From: Clostridiaceae bacterium | GTDB lineage: Bacteria; Bacillota; Clostridia; DSM-8532 | Direction: 5' to 3' | DNA: 42,507 nt | Assembly: GCA_012521705.1 (NCBI GenBank) | Contig: JAAYLX010000009.1 | Span: 1 to 42,507 of the forward strand | In this document: one piece after another, positions 8,776 through 18,286 of the stretch | How the letters are laid out: every line of letters starts with the position of its first letter | Position numbering within the stretch: the stretch's first letter is position 1 | Position numbers and translations under genes: made by a program | The notes under the pieces: generated by a model | What the model saw: the letters and a program-made list of their open reading frames with translations, nothing else | Told to the model about the DNA's origin: nothing | Databases searched by the model: none

Positions 8776-9360
8776 ATGCTGAATGACAACCAACCTGAGT
8801 TGAATGAGAAGAATACGGCCGATGAGATGACGGGGAAGGCCTCTTCTGAGGACCGTATTGAAAATCAAAACTCAGATGGCAATACAGAGAATGACCTTGT
8901 TCAGAAACTCGAGGAAGAGATAAAGAAAAAGGAAAAAGAATATGAAGAGCTCCTGGACAGGACTCAAAGACTTGCAGCCGAATATGACAACTTCAGAAAG
9001 CGCACTCAGAAAGAAAAAGAGAAGCTCTATGATGATGCGGTATGTGACGTTGCTTCCAAGTTTTTAGGTGTTGTCGATAATTTGGAAAGAGCCTTGCAGG
9101 CCGTTCAGGATGGTAAGGAAAATGGCCTCAGGGACGGAGTAAACCTGGTGTACAGGCAGATTGTGGACGTGCTTGAAAAGCTCAGTATTAAACCTATTGA
9201 AGCGGTAGGAAAGCCATTTGACCCCGAACTTCACAATGCTGTAATGCATGTTGAAGACGAATCCCTTGAGGAAAATGTAGTTGCAGAAGAATTCCAAAAG
9301 GGGTATATTTACAAGGATGAAATTGTAATAAGGCATTCAATGGTTAAAGTAGCAAACTAA
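8776..9360 (+). CDS. grpE: Nucleotide exchange factor GrpE
   Basis: GrpE releases ADP from DnaK. The 194-residue protein has a charged, poorly conserved N-terminus, a long coiled coil (about residues 40-90: EEEIKKKEKEYEELLDRT through YDNFRKRTQKEKEKLYDD) and the C-terminal beta domain with PFDPELHNAV and the closing IYKDEIVIRHSMVKVA. It sits between hrcA and dnaK and is controlled by the same CIRCE-regulated promoter. Confidence 0.97.
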   Translation: MLNDNQPELNEKNTADEMTGKASSEDRIENQNSDGNTENDLVQKLEEEIKKKEKEYEELLDRTQRLAAEYDNFRKRTQKEKEKLYDDAVCDVASKFLGVVDNLERALQAVQDGKENGLRDGVNLVYRQIVDVLEKLSIKPIEAVGKPFDPELHNAVMHVEDESLEENVVAEEFQKGYIYKDEIVIRHSMVKVAN

Positions 9361-9402
9361 GGACTTTCTTTGACTTAAAATAATAATACAGGAGAGTGTT
9401 AA

Positions 9403-11253
<1,851 letters not shown>

Positions 11254-11292
11254 GCAGGTGGTATAGGCTGCCTGTATATTACAGGATTTTTT

Positions 11293-11334
11293 GAAACGGT
11301 ATTTGCCTGCTGTGTTGCCGGCATTTACCGTTTC
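11293..11334 (+). other. Hairpin in the dnaK-dnaJ gap
   Basis: GAAACGGTA (11293-11301) pairs with TACCGTTTC (11326-11334). After a 2x2 internal loop, TGCC also pairs with GGCA nearer the apex. No U-run follows, so read-through into dnaJ is expected. It may be an mRNA processing or stability element that lets dnaK and dnaJ be expressed at different levels. Confidence 0.4.
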
Positions 11335-11372
11335 ACGTTTATATCAAAAGACCTGTTTTGGAGGGCTTAATA

Positions 11373-12509
11373 TTGGCAGAGAAAAGAGATTATTATGAAG
11401 TGCTTGGAGTATCTAAAAGCGCTTCTAATGATGAAATAAAAAAAGCATACAGAAAACTTGCAAAGAAATACCATCCGGATGTAAACCCGGGGGATAAGGA
11501 CGCTGAGGCTAAGTTTAAAGAAATAAATGAGGCCTACAGTGTACTTAGTGATGAAGAAAAACGTGCAAATTATGACCGCTTTGGCCATGCTGCCTTTGAT
11601 GGGACCGGAGCCGGAGGATTCAGCGGTTTTGACGGTTTTGGTTTTGGCGGTTTTGAGGATATATTTGAGACTTTCATGGGCGGAAGTTTCGGAAGAAGCA
11701 GGCAAAGAAGAAACGGGCCAGTCAGGGGAAGCGATCTGAGGTACGACCTCGAGATAAGTTTTGAAGAAGCAGCTTTCGGTACCGAAAAAGAGATTTCCAT
11801 ATCAAGGCTTCAGAGCTGTACTACATGTAAGGGTACCGGCGCTAAACCCGGAACTTCCACTGAAACCTGCCGTCGCTGCAATGGAACAGGACAGATAAGA
11901 TACTCCCAATCCACCCTTTTCGGCCAGTTTGTTAATGTAAAAACATGTGATGTCTGCGGTGGAGAGGGTAAAATTATAAAAGAGCTGTGTGAAAGTTGTC
12001 ATGGTAAAGGAAGAGTTTCAAAGACTTCCAGGATCAGTATTAAAATACCTGCAGGTATTAATGAAAACCAGACCATCTCACTGGAAGGCCAAGGCGAAGC
12101 AGGGTTAAGAGGAGGCCCTTCGGGTGATTTATATGTAACCATACATATAAAACCTCACCCGGTATTCAAAAGGGAAGGTTATGACGTAGTTTGTGATATT
12201 CCCATCTCCTTTGTACAGGCTGCACTGGGTGCTGAAATTGATATTCCTACAATAGAAGGAATTGAAAAATACAATATTCCTGAAGGGACCCAGACAGGCA
12301 CTGTGTTCAAACTTAAGGGAAGAGGAATTAAATATCTCAGAAGCAACAACAGAGGCGACCAGTACTTTAGGGTCAATGTTGTTGTCCCCAAGAAACTTTC
12401 CCAAAAGCAGAAGGAGATTCTGCGCCAGTTTGCAGACGTAAGCGGGGACGAAGGTCTGGATGAAAAAAAGAGTTTCTTCAATAAGATGAAAGATCTTTTC
12501 AAGGAGTGA
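11373..12509 (+). CDS. dnaJ: Chaperone DnaJ (Hsp40)
   Basis: DnaJ delivers clients to DnaK and stimulates its ATPase. I start it at TTG 11373 ([13 protein letters not shown]), because GGAGGG lies seven bases upstream and the family begins with this sequence; another TTG five codons earlier overlaps the ribosome-binding site. The J domain carries HPD at residues 34-36. A Gly/Phe-rich linker follows ([11 protein letters not shown]), then four zinc-binding CxxCxGxG repeats from about residue 149 ([32 protein letters not shown]), then two C-terminal beta domains. Length is 378 residues. This is a full type I DnaJ. Confidence 0.96.
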   Translation: MAEKRDYYEVLGVSKSASNDEIKKAYRKLAKKYHPDVNPGDKDAEAKFKEINEAYSVLSDEEKRANYDRFGHAAFDGTGAGGFSGFDGFGFGGFEDIFETFMGGSFGRSRQRRNGPVRGSDLRYDLEISFEEAAFGTEKEISISRLQSCTTCKGTGAKPGTSTETCRRCNGTGQIRYSQSTLFGQFVNVKTCDVCGGEGKIIKELCESCHGKGRVSKTSRISIKIPAGINENQTISLEGQGEAGLRGGPSGDLYVTIHIKPHPVFKREGYDVVCDIPISFVQAALGAEIDIPTIEGIEKYNIPEGTQTGTVFKLKGRGIKYLRSNNRGDQYFRVNVVVPKKLSQKQKEILRQFADVSGDEGLDEKKSFFNKMKDLFKE

Positions 12510-12572
12510 TTCTTACTCCGGTTTATAATGCTGATGGTTCTTCTGTTATTTTACAGCATACTTATCATTAAT

Positions 12573-12601
12573 TTGTTTAAATTAAATAGGGCTTTTATTA
12601 T
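12573..12601 (+). promoter_or_regulatory. Possible internal promoter before prmA
   Basis: TTGTTT (12573-12578), 17 bases, TATTAT (12596-12601), 53 bases before the prmA ATG. The 145-base dnaJ-prmA gap has no clear terminator, so this may add expression to an otherwise continuous transcript. Confidence 0.35.
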
Positions 12602-12654
12602 AACCCACAATTATCGGGGCTTTATTAAAGCACTACTTGGAAAGCAGGTTTTAT

Positions 12655-13587
12655 ATGAAATGGATTGAAATTGAAATTAACACTACATTGGAAGCGTCTG
12701 ATGCCATCGCAGAACTTCTGAGCTCATTAGGCGCTTCAGGAACCGAAATGGTTGATCCACATGCTTTCAGGCAAGTCCTGGACAGCAATGAGTATCTGGA
12801 TTATGCCGATTTGGGCCTGATTGAAAACTACGGTGAAGAGGTTATAGTAAAAGCCTGGTTTTCGGATGAGAGGAATGCTGAAGAGCTTGTTAAAGAAATA
12901 GAAAATTCACTGAAGGAAATGTCGTCGTACCTGAATACGGGAAAAGGTGAGACAAAAAGCAGGTTGCGTGACGATTCCGAATGGAAGGATACCTGGAAGG
13001 AATATTTCAAACCCTTTAAATTAACCAACAGAATTGTTGTCAAACCCACCTGGGAAGATTACAGCCCCCAGGCCGGAGAAATTGTACTTGAACTGGATCC
13101 GGGTATGGCGTTTGGCACAGGCACCCATGAGACCACCAGAATGTGCGCAAAACTGGGAGAGAAATATGTTGAGCCCGGTGACAAGGTACTTGATCTGGGT
13201 TGCGGAACAGCTATACTGGCTGTTTCGGCAGTTAAACTTGGTGCAGGTTCTGCCCTTGCGGTGGATATAGATGACGCAGCAGTAAAAGTAGCACGGGAAA
13301 ATGTCCAGAGAAACGGACTTGCAGACAGCATCCGGGTAATGCAGGGTGAACTGAAAGACATTGATAAAGAGTCCTACGATTTAATTTTTATTAATATCAT
13401 TGCAGATATTATCCTCTCTGTTTCAACAGAGATAAAGAATTACACCAAACCTGGAACCAAAATTCTGTTGTCAGGAATTATCAGAAGCAGACGGGATGAA
13501 GTTGTTGAAACTTATACTTCTCTGGGCTTTTCTCTCAAAGAGGAGACAGAAGAAGGGGAATGGGTGGCGTTGGTTTTTAATGCATAG
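12655..13587 (+). CDS. prmA: Ribosomal protein L11 methyltransferase
   Basis: PrmA uses SAM to trimethylate lysines and the N-terminus of ribosomal protein L11. I chose ATG 12655 (MKWIEIEINTTLEAS), which matches the family start, over a TTG six codons upstream; GGAAAGCAGG lies six bases before it. The 310 residues include the N-terminal L11-recognition domain, the PGMAFGTGTHETT loop, the SAM motif VLDLGCGTAILAV (from residue 178) and FINIIADII, a PrmA-type catalytic NxxA segment. Its end overlaps the start of rsmE by 8 bases. Confidence 0.95.
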   Translation: MKWIEIEINTTLEASDAIAELLSSLGASGTEMVDPHAFRQVLDSNEYLDYADLGLIENYGEEVIVKAWFSDERNAEELVKEIENSLKEMSSYLNTGKGETKSRLRDDSEWKDTWKEYFKPFKLTNRIVVKPTWEDYSPQAGEIVLELDPGMAFGTGTHETTRMCAKLGEKYVEPGDKVLDLGCGTAILAVSAVKLGAGSALAVDIDDAAVKVARENVQRNGLADSIRVMQGELKDIDKESYDLIFINIIADIILSVSTEIKNYTKPGTKILLSGIIRSRRDEVVETYTSLGFSLKEETEEGEWVALVFNA

Positions 13588-14329
13588 GTTTGTTGTAAGT
13601 CAAAAAGATATTGAAAATGGCTGTATAATTATAACCGGTGATGACCTTAAACATTTAAGACAGGTATTAAGACTCGGCACGGGGGATAAAATAGGAGCTT
13701 TTGACGGTCTTGGAATGGAATATGAGGCACAGTTGACCGAGGTAAGCAAAGACCGGGCGGTGGCAGTAATATTATCTTCCTTTGAAGCCCAGTCCGAACC
13801 GGCCACTCGTGTAACTCTGTTCCAGGGATTGCCCAAAGGGGACAAAATGGACCTGATTATTCAGAAGGCTGTGGAATTGGGAGTTCATAAAATCGTTCCA
13901 GTTATTACCCAAAGAACGGTTGTCCAACTGGACAAAAAATCAAAGGAGAAAAAGGCTGAGCGGTGGTCAAAAATAGCCAGGGAAGCTGCAAAGCAATGCC
14001 ACCGCGCATACGTTCCCGAGGTTGCAATACCGGAGGACTTTGACAAAATTTTAGAGGAAATTAAAAATTATGACAATACTGTAATGTTCTATGAAGGTAC
14101 GGTAAAAAAATGTTTGAAAGAATTGCTAAAATGTTATACTATTAATAAGATTAAAGATATTGCTCTGTTAATTGGTCCCGAAGGTGGATTCACAGAACTC
14201 GAAGTTGAAAAATGCCGCACTGCAGGTATTGATATAGTCAGTCTTGGAAAACGGATACTCCGTACCGAAACAGCAGCAATTACTTCACTTTCAATTATCA
14301 TGTATGAGATGGGTGAACTTCAGCCATGA
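13580..14329 (+). CDS. rsmE: 16S rRNA (uracil1498-N3)-methyltransferase
   Basis: RsmE methylates U1498 of 16S rRNA and is a SPOUT (trefoil-knot) enzyme. I start it at ATG 13580 (MHRFVVSQ), inside the last codons of prmA, which gives an 8-base overlap and a family-typical 249 residues; longer starts would run far into prmA. Conserved blocks are DDLKHLRQVLRL, FQGLPKGDKMDLIIQKAVELG, REAAKQCHRAYVPEV and the SAM knot LLIGPEGGFTELEVE, ending with LRTETAAI. The prmA-rsmE pair downstream of dnaJ is conserved in Firmicutes. Confidence 0.95.
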   Translation: MHRFVVSQKDIENGCIIITGDDLKHLRQVLRLGTGDKIGAFDGLGMEYEAQLTEVSKDRAVAVILSSFEAQSEPATRVTLFQGLPKGDKMDLIIQKAVELGVHKIVPVITQRTVVQLDKKSKEKKAERWSKIAREAAKQCHRAYVPEVAIPEDFDKILEEIKNYDNTVMFYEGTVKKCLKELLKCYTINKIKDIALLIGPEGGFTELEVEKCRTAGIDIVSLGKRILRTETAAITSLSIIMYEMGELQP

Positions 14330-14709
14330 AAAAAACAACTTTTGTTATCACTGATGATGCAGTCTTTATGCGCGGCCTCCTTAGAAAAATAATTGAGTCT
14401 TCCGATGAATATGAAGTTGTAGGAGAAGCTTCCAATGGTCTTGAAGCGATTGAAATAGCCCAGCAATTACAGCCAGATATAATTACTCTGGACATTACAA
14501 TGCCGGTAATGGACGGAATTCAAGCAGTTTCTAAAATCCTTGAAGTAAGCCCTAATTCAAAAATAATTATTGTTTCTGCCATGGGACAGCAACATATGGT
14601 TATTGAAGCCCTGAAACAAGGCGCAAAGGATTTTGTCACAAAACCTTTTGAAAAATCAAGGGTTTTTCAGGCTATTGAGAATGTACTTAGCAGAGAAGAC
14701 GGCAAATAA
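14326..14709 (+). CDS. Stand-alone CheY-like response regulator
   Basis: This is a single receiver domain of 127 residues with no output domain. All receiver residues are present: acidic pocket D10/D11, phospho-acceptor D56 in TLDITMP, S84 in IIVSAMGQQ, and K106 in FVTKPF. The AMGQQHMVIEALKQGAKDF block is very like chemotaxis CheY of Thermotoga and Bacillus. It starts within the rsmE stop region (ATGA, 4-base overlap), so the two are translationally coupled. No CheA, CheW or receptor gene is adjacent, but a degenerate CheA-like protein is encoded about 7 kb upstream in the same gene cluster. Its kinase and partner are unknown. Confidence 0.9.
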   Translation: MKKTTFVITDDAVFMRGLLRKIIESSDEYEVVGEASNGLEAIEIAQQLQPDIITLDITMPVMDGIQAVSKILEVSPNSKIIIVSAMGQQHMVIEALKQGAKDFVTKPFEKSRVFQAIENVLSREDGK

Positions 14710-14732
14710 TTTTTACGGGAGTTATTTTAATA

Positions 14733-15608
14733 ATGCTGAGAAGTATGACCGGCTTCGGCCACAGTGAATTTAGCGAAAATGATATTACCATTACTGTTGA
14801 GATAAAAACCGTTAATCACCGATACACTGATATTTTTCTCAGGATGCCGAAACAACTGTCTTTGTTTGAAGAACGCATTAGGTCTCTTATAACCAAAAGA
14901 ATTCAAAGAGGTAAGGTGGATGTATACATAAATTATGACAACAAATCATCCACCGGATTGGACGTGATACTGGATGAGAACCTGGCAAAGGCATATTGTG
15001 ATGCCCTGAAGAAAATAGCGGAAGATCTTGGAGTCAGAGATGACATTTCAGCCACAACAATCGCGCGGTTTCCGGACATTCTGACTGTTGAGCGAAGAGA
15101 GAATGATGAATATATTGGCGAAATTCTCGAAAAGACAGTGGACAATGCAATTGATGAATTGATTGAGATGAGGACGAAAGAAGGCGAAAGACTCAAGGAA
15201 AGCCTTTTGTCAAATCTCAGCACCATAGAGAAATTTACTCAGGAGATTGAAAAGAGAGCCTCATTGGTTGTAAAGGAATATAAAGAGAAACTTGAGAGCA
15301 GATTATCGGAATTGATAGATATTCAGACTGTCGATCCTGCCCGTATTGCCACAGAGGTGGTGTTATTTGCGGACAAGTGCAGTATTGATGAGGAACTGGT
15401 GAGACTAAAAAGCCACGCCTTTGAGATGAAGAATATGCTGAATGGTGGAAGCCCTGTCGGTAAAAAAGCCGATTTTCTGATTCAGGAGATGAACAGGGAA
15501 GTTAATACCATCGGTTCTAAAGCCAATGATCTTGAGATTACTAAGAATGTTGTGGAACTTAAGAGCGAAATAGAAAAGCTGCGTGAGCAGATACAGAACA
15601 TTGAATAA
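14733..15608 (+). CDS. YicC/YloC-family endoribonuclease
   Basis: This is a 291-residue YicC family protein. It begins MLRSMTGFG, the diagnostic N-terminus, followed by VEIKTVNHRYTDIFLRMP. The C-terminal DUF1732 domain carries the helical GGSPVGKKADFLIQEMNREVNTIGSKA block with its conserved Lys, Asp, Gln, Glu and Asn residues. Family members are reported as endoribonucleases acting in RNA turnover. It heads the yicC-remA-gmk-rpoZ cluster, which has the same order in Bacillus. Symbol yloC or yicC could be used. Confidence 0.92.
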   Translation: MLRSMTGFGHSEFSENDITITVEIKTVNHRYTDIFLRMPKQLSLFEERIRSLITKRIQRGKVDVYINYDNKSSTGLDVILDENLAKAYCDALKKIAEDLGVRDDISATTIARFPDILTVERRENDEYIGEILEKTVDNAIDELIEMRTKEGERLKESLLSNLSTIEKFTQEIEKRASLVVKEYKEKLESRLSELIDIQTVDPARIATEVVLFADKCSIDEELVRLKSHAFEMKNMLNGGSPVGKKADFLIQEMNREVNTIGSKANDLEITKNVVELKSEIEKLREQIQNIE

Positions 15609-15631
15609 ACCTGCGGAGGATATAGATTTAT

Positions 15632-15916
15632 ATGAAATTAATTAATGTGGGTTTTGGCAATATGGTATCCACCGGAAAAATCGTTGCTATCGTGAGCCCC
15701 GATTCGGCTCCAATAAAACGTATCATACAGGAAGGAAGGGAACGTGGCGTAGTTATTGACGCCACTTACGGAAGAAGGACACGTGCCGTTATAATTACAG
15801 AAAGCGAGCATATAGTTCTTTCAGCTCTTCAGCCTGAGACTCTTGCCCACAGAGTTGATGACAGGAACAGCAATTTTGATGATGAATCGGACAATGAACA
15901 GGAGGAAATTATATGA
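15632..15916 (+). CDS. remA: RemA-family DNA-binding regulator (DUF370)
   Basis: RemA proteins form ring-like oligomers that bind DNA and, in Bacillus, activate biofilm matrix and osmoprotection genes. The 94-residue sequence starts [12 protein letters not shown] and has the conserved [19 protein letters not shown] and [12 protein letters not shown] blocks, including the DNA-contact arginines. An acidic tail (about residues 76-94) extends beyond the usual core. A GGAGGATA site supports the start. Its stop overlaps the gmk ATG by 4 bases. Family identity is secure; the regulon here is unknown. Confidence 0.94.
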   Translation: MKLINVGFGNMVSTGKIVAIVSPDSAPIKRIIQEGRERGVVIDATYGRRTRAVIITESEHIVLSALQPETLAHRVDDRNSNFDDESDNEQEEII

Positions 15917-16518
15917 AGCCTGGCCTGCTAATAGTCCTTTCGGGCCCTGCAGGTGTGGGAAAAGGTAGTATTGTCAGAAGGATGATGGAACTTAGCGACA
16001 GAGTGGTGTTGTCGGTTTCAGCCACGTCGCGCCCGCCAAGGCCAGGTGAAAAAGAAGGGGTAAATTATTTCTTCCGTTCCAGGGAACAATTTGAAGAAAT
16101 GATCAACAATGATGAGCTGATAGAGTGGGTAGAATATTGCGGCAATTTTTATGGTACTCCAAGGAAATTTGTAGTTGACGAAATAAAAAAAGGAAATATA
16201 GTTATTCTTGAGATAGAAGTTAAAGGCGCGCTCAATGTCAAGCGCCTATTCCCGGATTCAGTACTTTGCTTTATATTGCCGCCCGACTTCGAAGAGCTGG
16301 AAAAGAGATTAAGGGGAAGGGCAACCGAAGATGAGGATACAATTATTAAAAGGCTCAACAGAGCAAAGGAAGAGTTCCAGGTGATTGATAAGTATGATTA
16401 CATCATACTTAATGATACTATAGATTCTGCAGCAAAAAGATTCATGAGTATCGTGGAGTCGGAACAAATGAGGACCCACCGCAATAAAGAATTTATAGAT
16501 AAATTTAAGAACGTTTAA
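15913..16518 (+). CDS. gmk: Guanylate kinase
   Basis: Gmk phosphorylates GMP to GDP with ATP. The P-loop is [10 protein letters not shown] (residues 10-19). GMP-binding residues lie in [19 protein letters not shown] and in the [12 protein letters not shown] segment, and the lid is in [16 protein letters not shown]. At 201 residues it is full length. It overlaps remA by 4 bases, so translation is probably coupled. Confidence 0.97.
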   Translation: MKPGLLIVLSGPAGVGKGSIVRRMMELSDRVVLSVSATSRPPRPGEKEGVNYFFRSREQFEEMINNDELIEWVEYCGNFYGTPRKFVVDEIKKGNIVILEIEVKGALNVKRLFPDSVLCFILPPDFEELEKRLRGRATEDEDTIIKRLNRAKEEFQVIDKYDYIILNDTIDSAAKRFMSIVESEQMRTHRNKEFIDKFKNV

Positions 16519-16534
16519 GGAGTGAGATGATAAA

Positions 16535-16786
16535 ATGATAAATCCCCCAATATCATCATTATTGGATAAGGTCGACAGCAGGTATACATTAGCCATTCTG
16601 GCTGCGAGACGCGCTCGTATGCTTACCAATGGCGAGCCAAGATTAATCGAAATTGATTCTGACAAGGATGTTACCATTGCCATGCACGAAATCAAAGAGG
16701 GCAAGGTATCCTATCGCCGTATTGAAAGAAAGAGTGCTGTTCCAGAACATACGGATGATAATTCATTGAGTTCAAGTGAAGAGTAA
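16535..16786 (+). CDS. rpoZ: RNA polymerase omega subunit
   Basis: Omega promotes assembly of RNA polymerase. The 83 residues include the family blocks SSLLDKVDSRYTLAILAARRAR, TIAMHEIKEGKVSYR, and a short acidic Ser-rich tail. An AAGGAGTG site precedes the ATG. It follows gmk by 16 bases, the classic arrangement. In Bacillus coaBC and priA follow; here glycyl-tRNA synthetase comes next instead. Confidence 0.95.
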   Translation: MINPPISSLLDKVDSRYTLAILAARRARMLTNGEPRLIEIDSDKDVTIAMHEIKEGKVSYRRIERKSAVPEHTDDNSLSSSEE

Positions 16787-16812
16787 AGAGGGACAAGAGG
16801 AGGAAGAAATAA

Positions 16813-18201
16813 ATGCAGTTTGAAAAGACCATGGAGAAAATTGTGGCTTTATGTAAGAACCGTGGGTTTATATTCCAGGGTTCGGAAATATACGATGGCC
16901 TCGCCAACACCTGGGACTATGGCCCGCTGGGTGTTGAATTGAAGAATAATGTTAAGAGGGCATGGTGGAAGAAATTCATCCAGGAAAGCCCGTATAACGT
17001 CGGTGTTGATTGCGCAATACTCATGAATCCTAAAGTATGGGTGGCTTCCGGCCATGTAGGCAGCTTTTCTGATCCGCTGATAGACTGTAAACAATGCAAA
17101 ACCAGACACAGAGCGGACAAGATTATTGAGGATTTCAACAAAGCCAACGGAATTGAAATGGTTGTTGACGGCTTGTCCAATGAAGCCCTCAGTGCATATA
17201 TCAAAGAGAAAAATATTCCCTGTCCCGATTGCGGAGGACACGAATTTACCGATATAAGAAAATTCAATCTCATGTTCAAAACCTTCCAGGGTGTTACCGA
17301 AGATTCAAAGAATGAAATCTATCTGCGCCCTGAAACCGCCCAGGGTATTTTTGTCAACTTCAAGAATGTTCAACGTACAACAAGAAAGAAAATACCTTTT
17401 GGAATAGGCCAGATTGGTAAATCATTCAGAAATGAAATTACCCCTGGTAATTTCACTTTCAGAACGAGGGAATTTGAACAGATGGAGCTGGAATTCTTCT
17501 GTGAACCGGGTACCGACCTTGAGTGGTTCAACTATTGGAAGAATTTCTGCAAAAACTGGCTCCTGTCCCTGGGCATGAAGGAAGAAAACATAAAAATGAG
17601 GGACCATGCAAAAGAAGAGTTGTCCCACTACAGCAATGCCACCACTGATATTGAGTACAAATTCCCGTTTGGATGGGGCGAGCTTTGGGGTATTGCTGAC
17701 AGAACCGACTATGACTTGAAGCAGCATATGGAATATTCCAAAGAAGACCTGTCCTATTTTGACCCCATAAAGAACGAGAAGTATATACCTTATTGTGTTG
17801 AGCCCTCTCTGGGTGCTGACCGTGTTGTGCTTGCATTCCTTTGTGATGCGTATGACGAGGAAGAGGTCGGAGAAAATGATGTAAGGGTTGTGCTCAGATT
17901 CCATCCTGCCCTCGCACCTGTTAAGGTCGCCGTTCTTCCTCTTTCTAAGAAGCTTTCAGATGACGCTTTCAAAATCTATGAAGATTTGAGCCGCAGTTTC
18001 GTCTGTGAGTTTGATGAAACAGGTTCAATCGGAAAGAGATACAGAAGACAGGACGAGATTGGTACACCTTTCTGCGTTACTTTCGATTTCGATTCACTGG
18101 AGGATAAATGCGTAACTGTACGTGAAAGAGATTCCATGGCTCAGGTCAGGATTCCTATTGCTGAATTGAATGATTATTTTAAGGATAAGATTGTACTGTG
18201 A
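16813..18201 (+). CDS. glyQS: Glycine-tRNA ligase, dimeric class II type
   Basis: This single-chain alpha2 GlyRS charges tRNA-Gly. It has 462 residues. Class II motifs are visible: motif 1 region with [21 protein letters not shown], motif 2 [21 protein letters not shown], and motif 3 [13 protein letters not shown]. An inserted zinc-like pair is present (CKQCKTRH and CPDCGGHEF). The C-terminal anticodon-binding domain starts at [14 protein letters not shown]. This is the archaeal/eukaryal-like form also found in Firmicutes, distinct from the alpha2beta2 GlyQ/GlyS of proteobacteria. A GAGGAGGAAG site lies upstream. Confidence 0.95.
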   Translation: MQFEKTMEKIVALCKNRGFIFQGSEIYDGLANTWDYGPLGVELKNNVKRAWWKKFIQESPYNVGVDCAILMNPKVWVASGHVGSFSDPLIDCKQCKTRHRADKIIEDFNKANGIEMVVDGLSNEALSAYIKEKNIPCPDCGGHEFTDIRKFNLMFKTFQGVTEDSKNEIYLRPETAQGIFVNFKNVQRTTRKKIPFGIGQIGKSFRNEITPGNFTFRTREFEQMELEFFCEPGTDLEWFNYWKNFCKNWLLSLGMKEENIKMRDHAKEELSHYSNATTDIEYKFPFGWGELWGIADRTDYDLKQHMEYSKEDLSYFDPIKNEKYIPYCVEPSLGADRVVLAFLCDAYDEEEVGENDVRVVLRFHPALAPVKVAVLPLSKKLSDDAFKIYEDLSRSFVCEFDETGSIGKRYRRQDEIGTPFCVTFDFDSLEDKCVTVRERDSMAQVRIPIAELNDYFKDKIVL

Positions 18202-18286
18202 CAATCAGTAATCCTTTGCGAGTTTAATTCCGTAGCTAAAGAGGCTTTGCTTCTTATTAAATATACCATAGGAGGTTATTCATTTG

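Noticed and set aside
13496-13579. An upstream start for rsmE
   Set aside because: It would run far into prmA with residues unlike the family; ATG 13580 gives the normal N-terminus.
16309-16704. A minus-strand frame across gmk and rpoZ
   Set aside because: It is antisense to two well-supported genes and has no recognisable domain.
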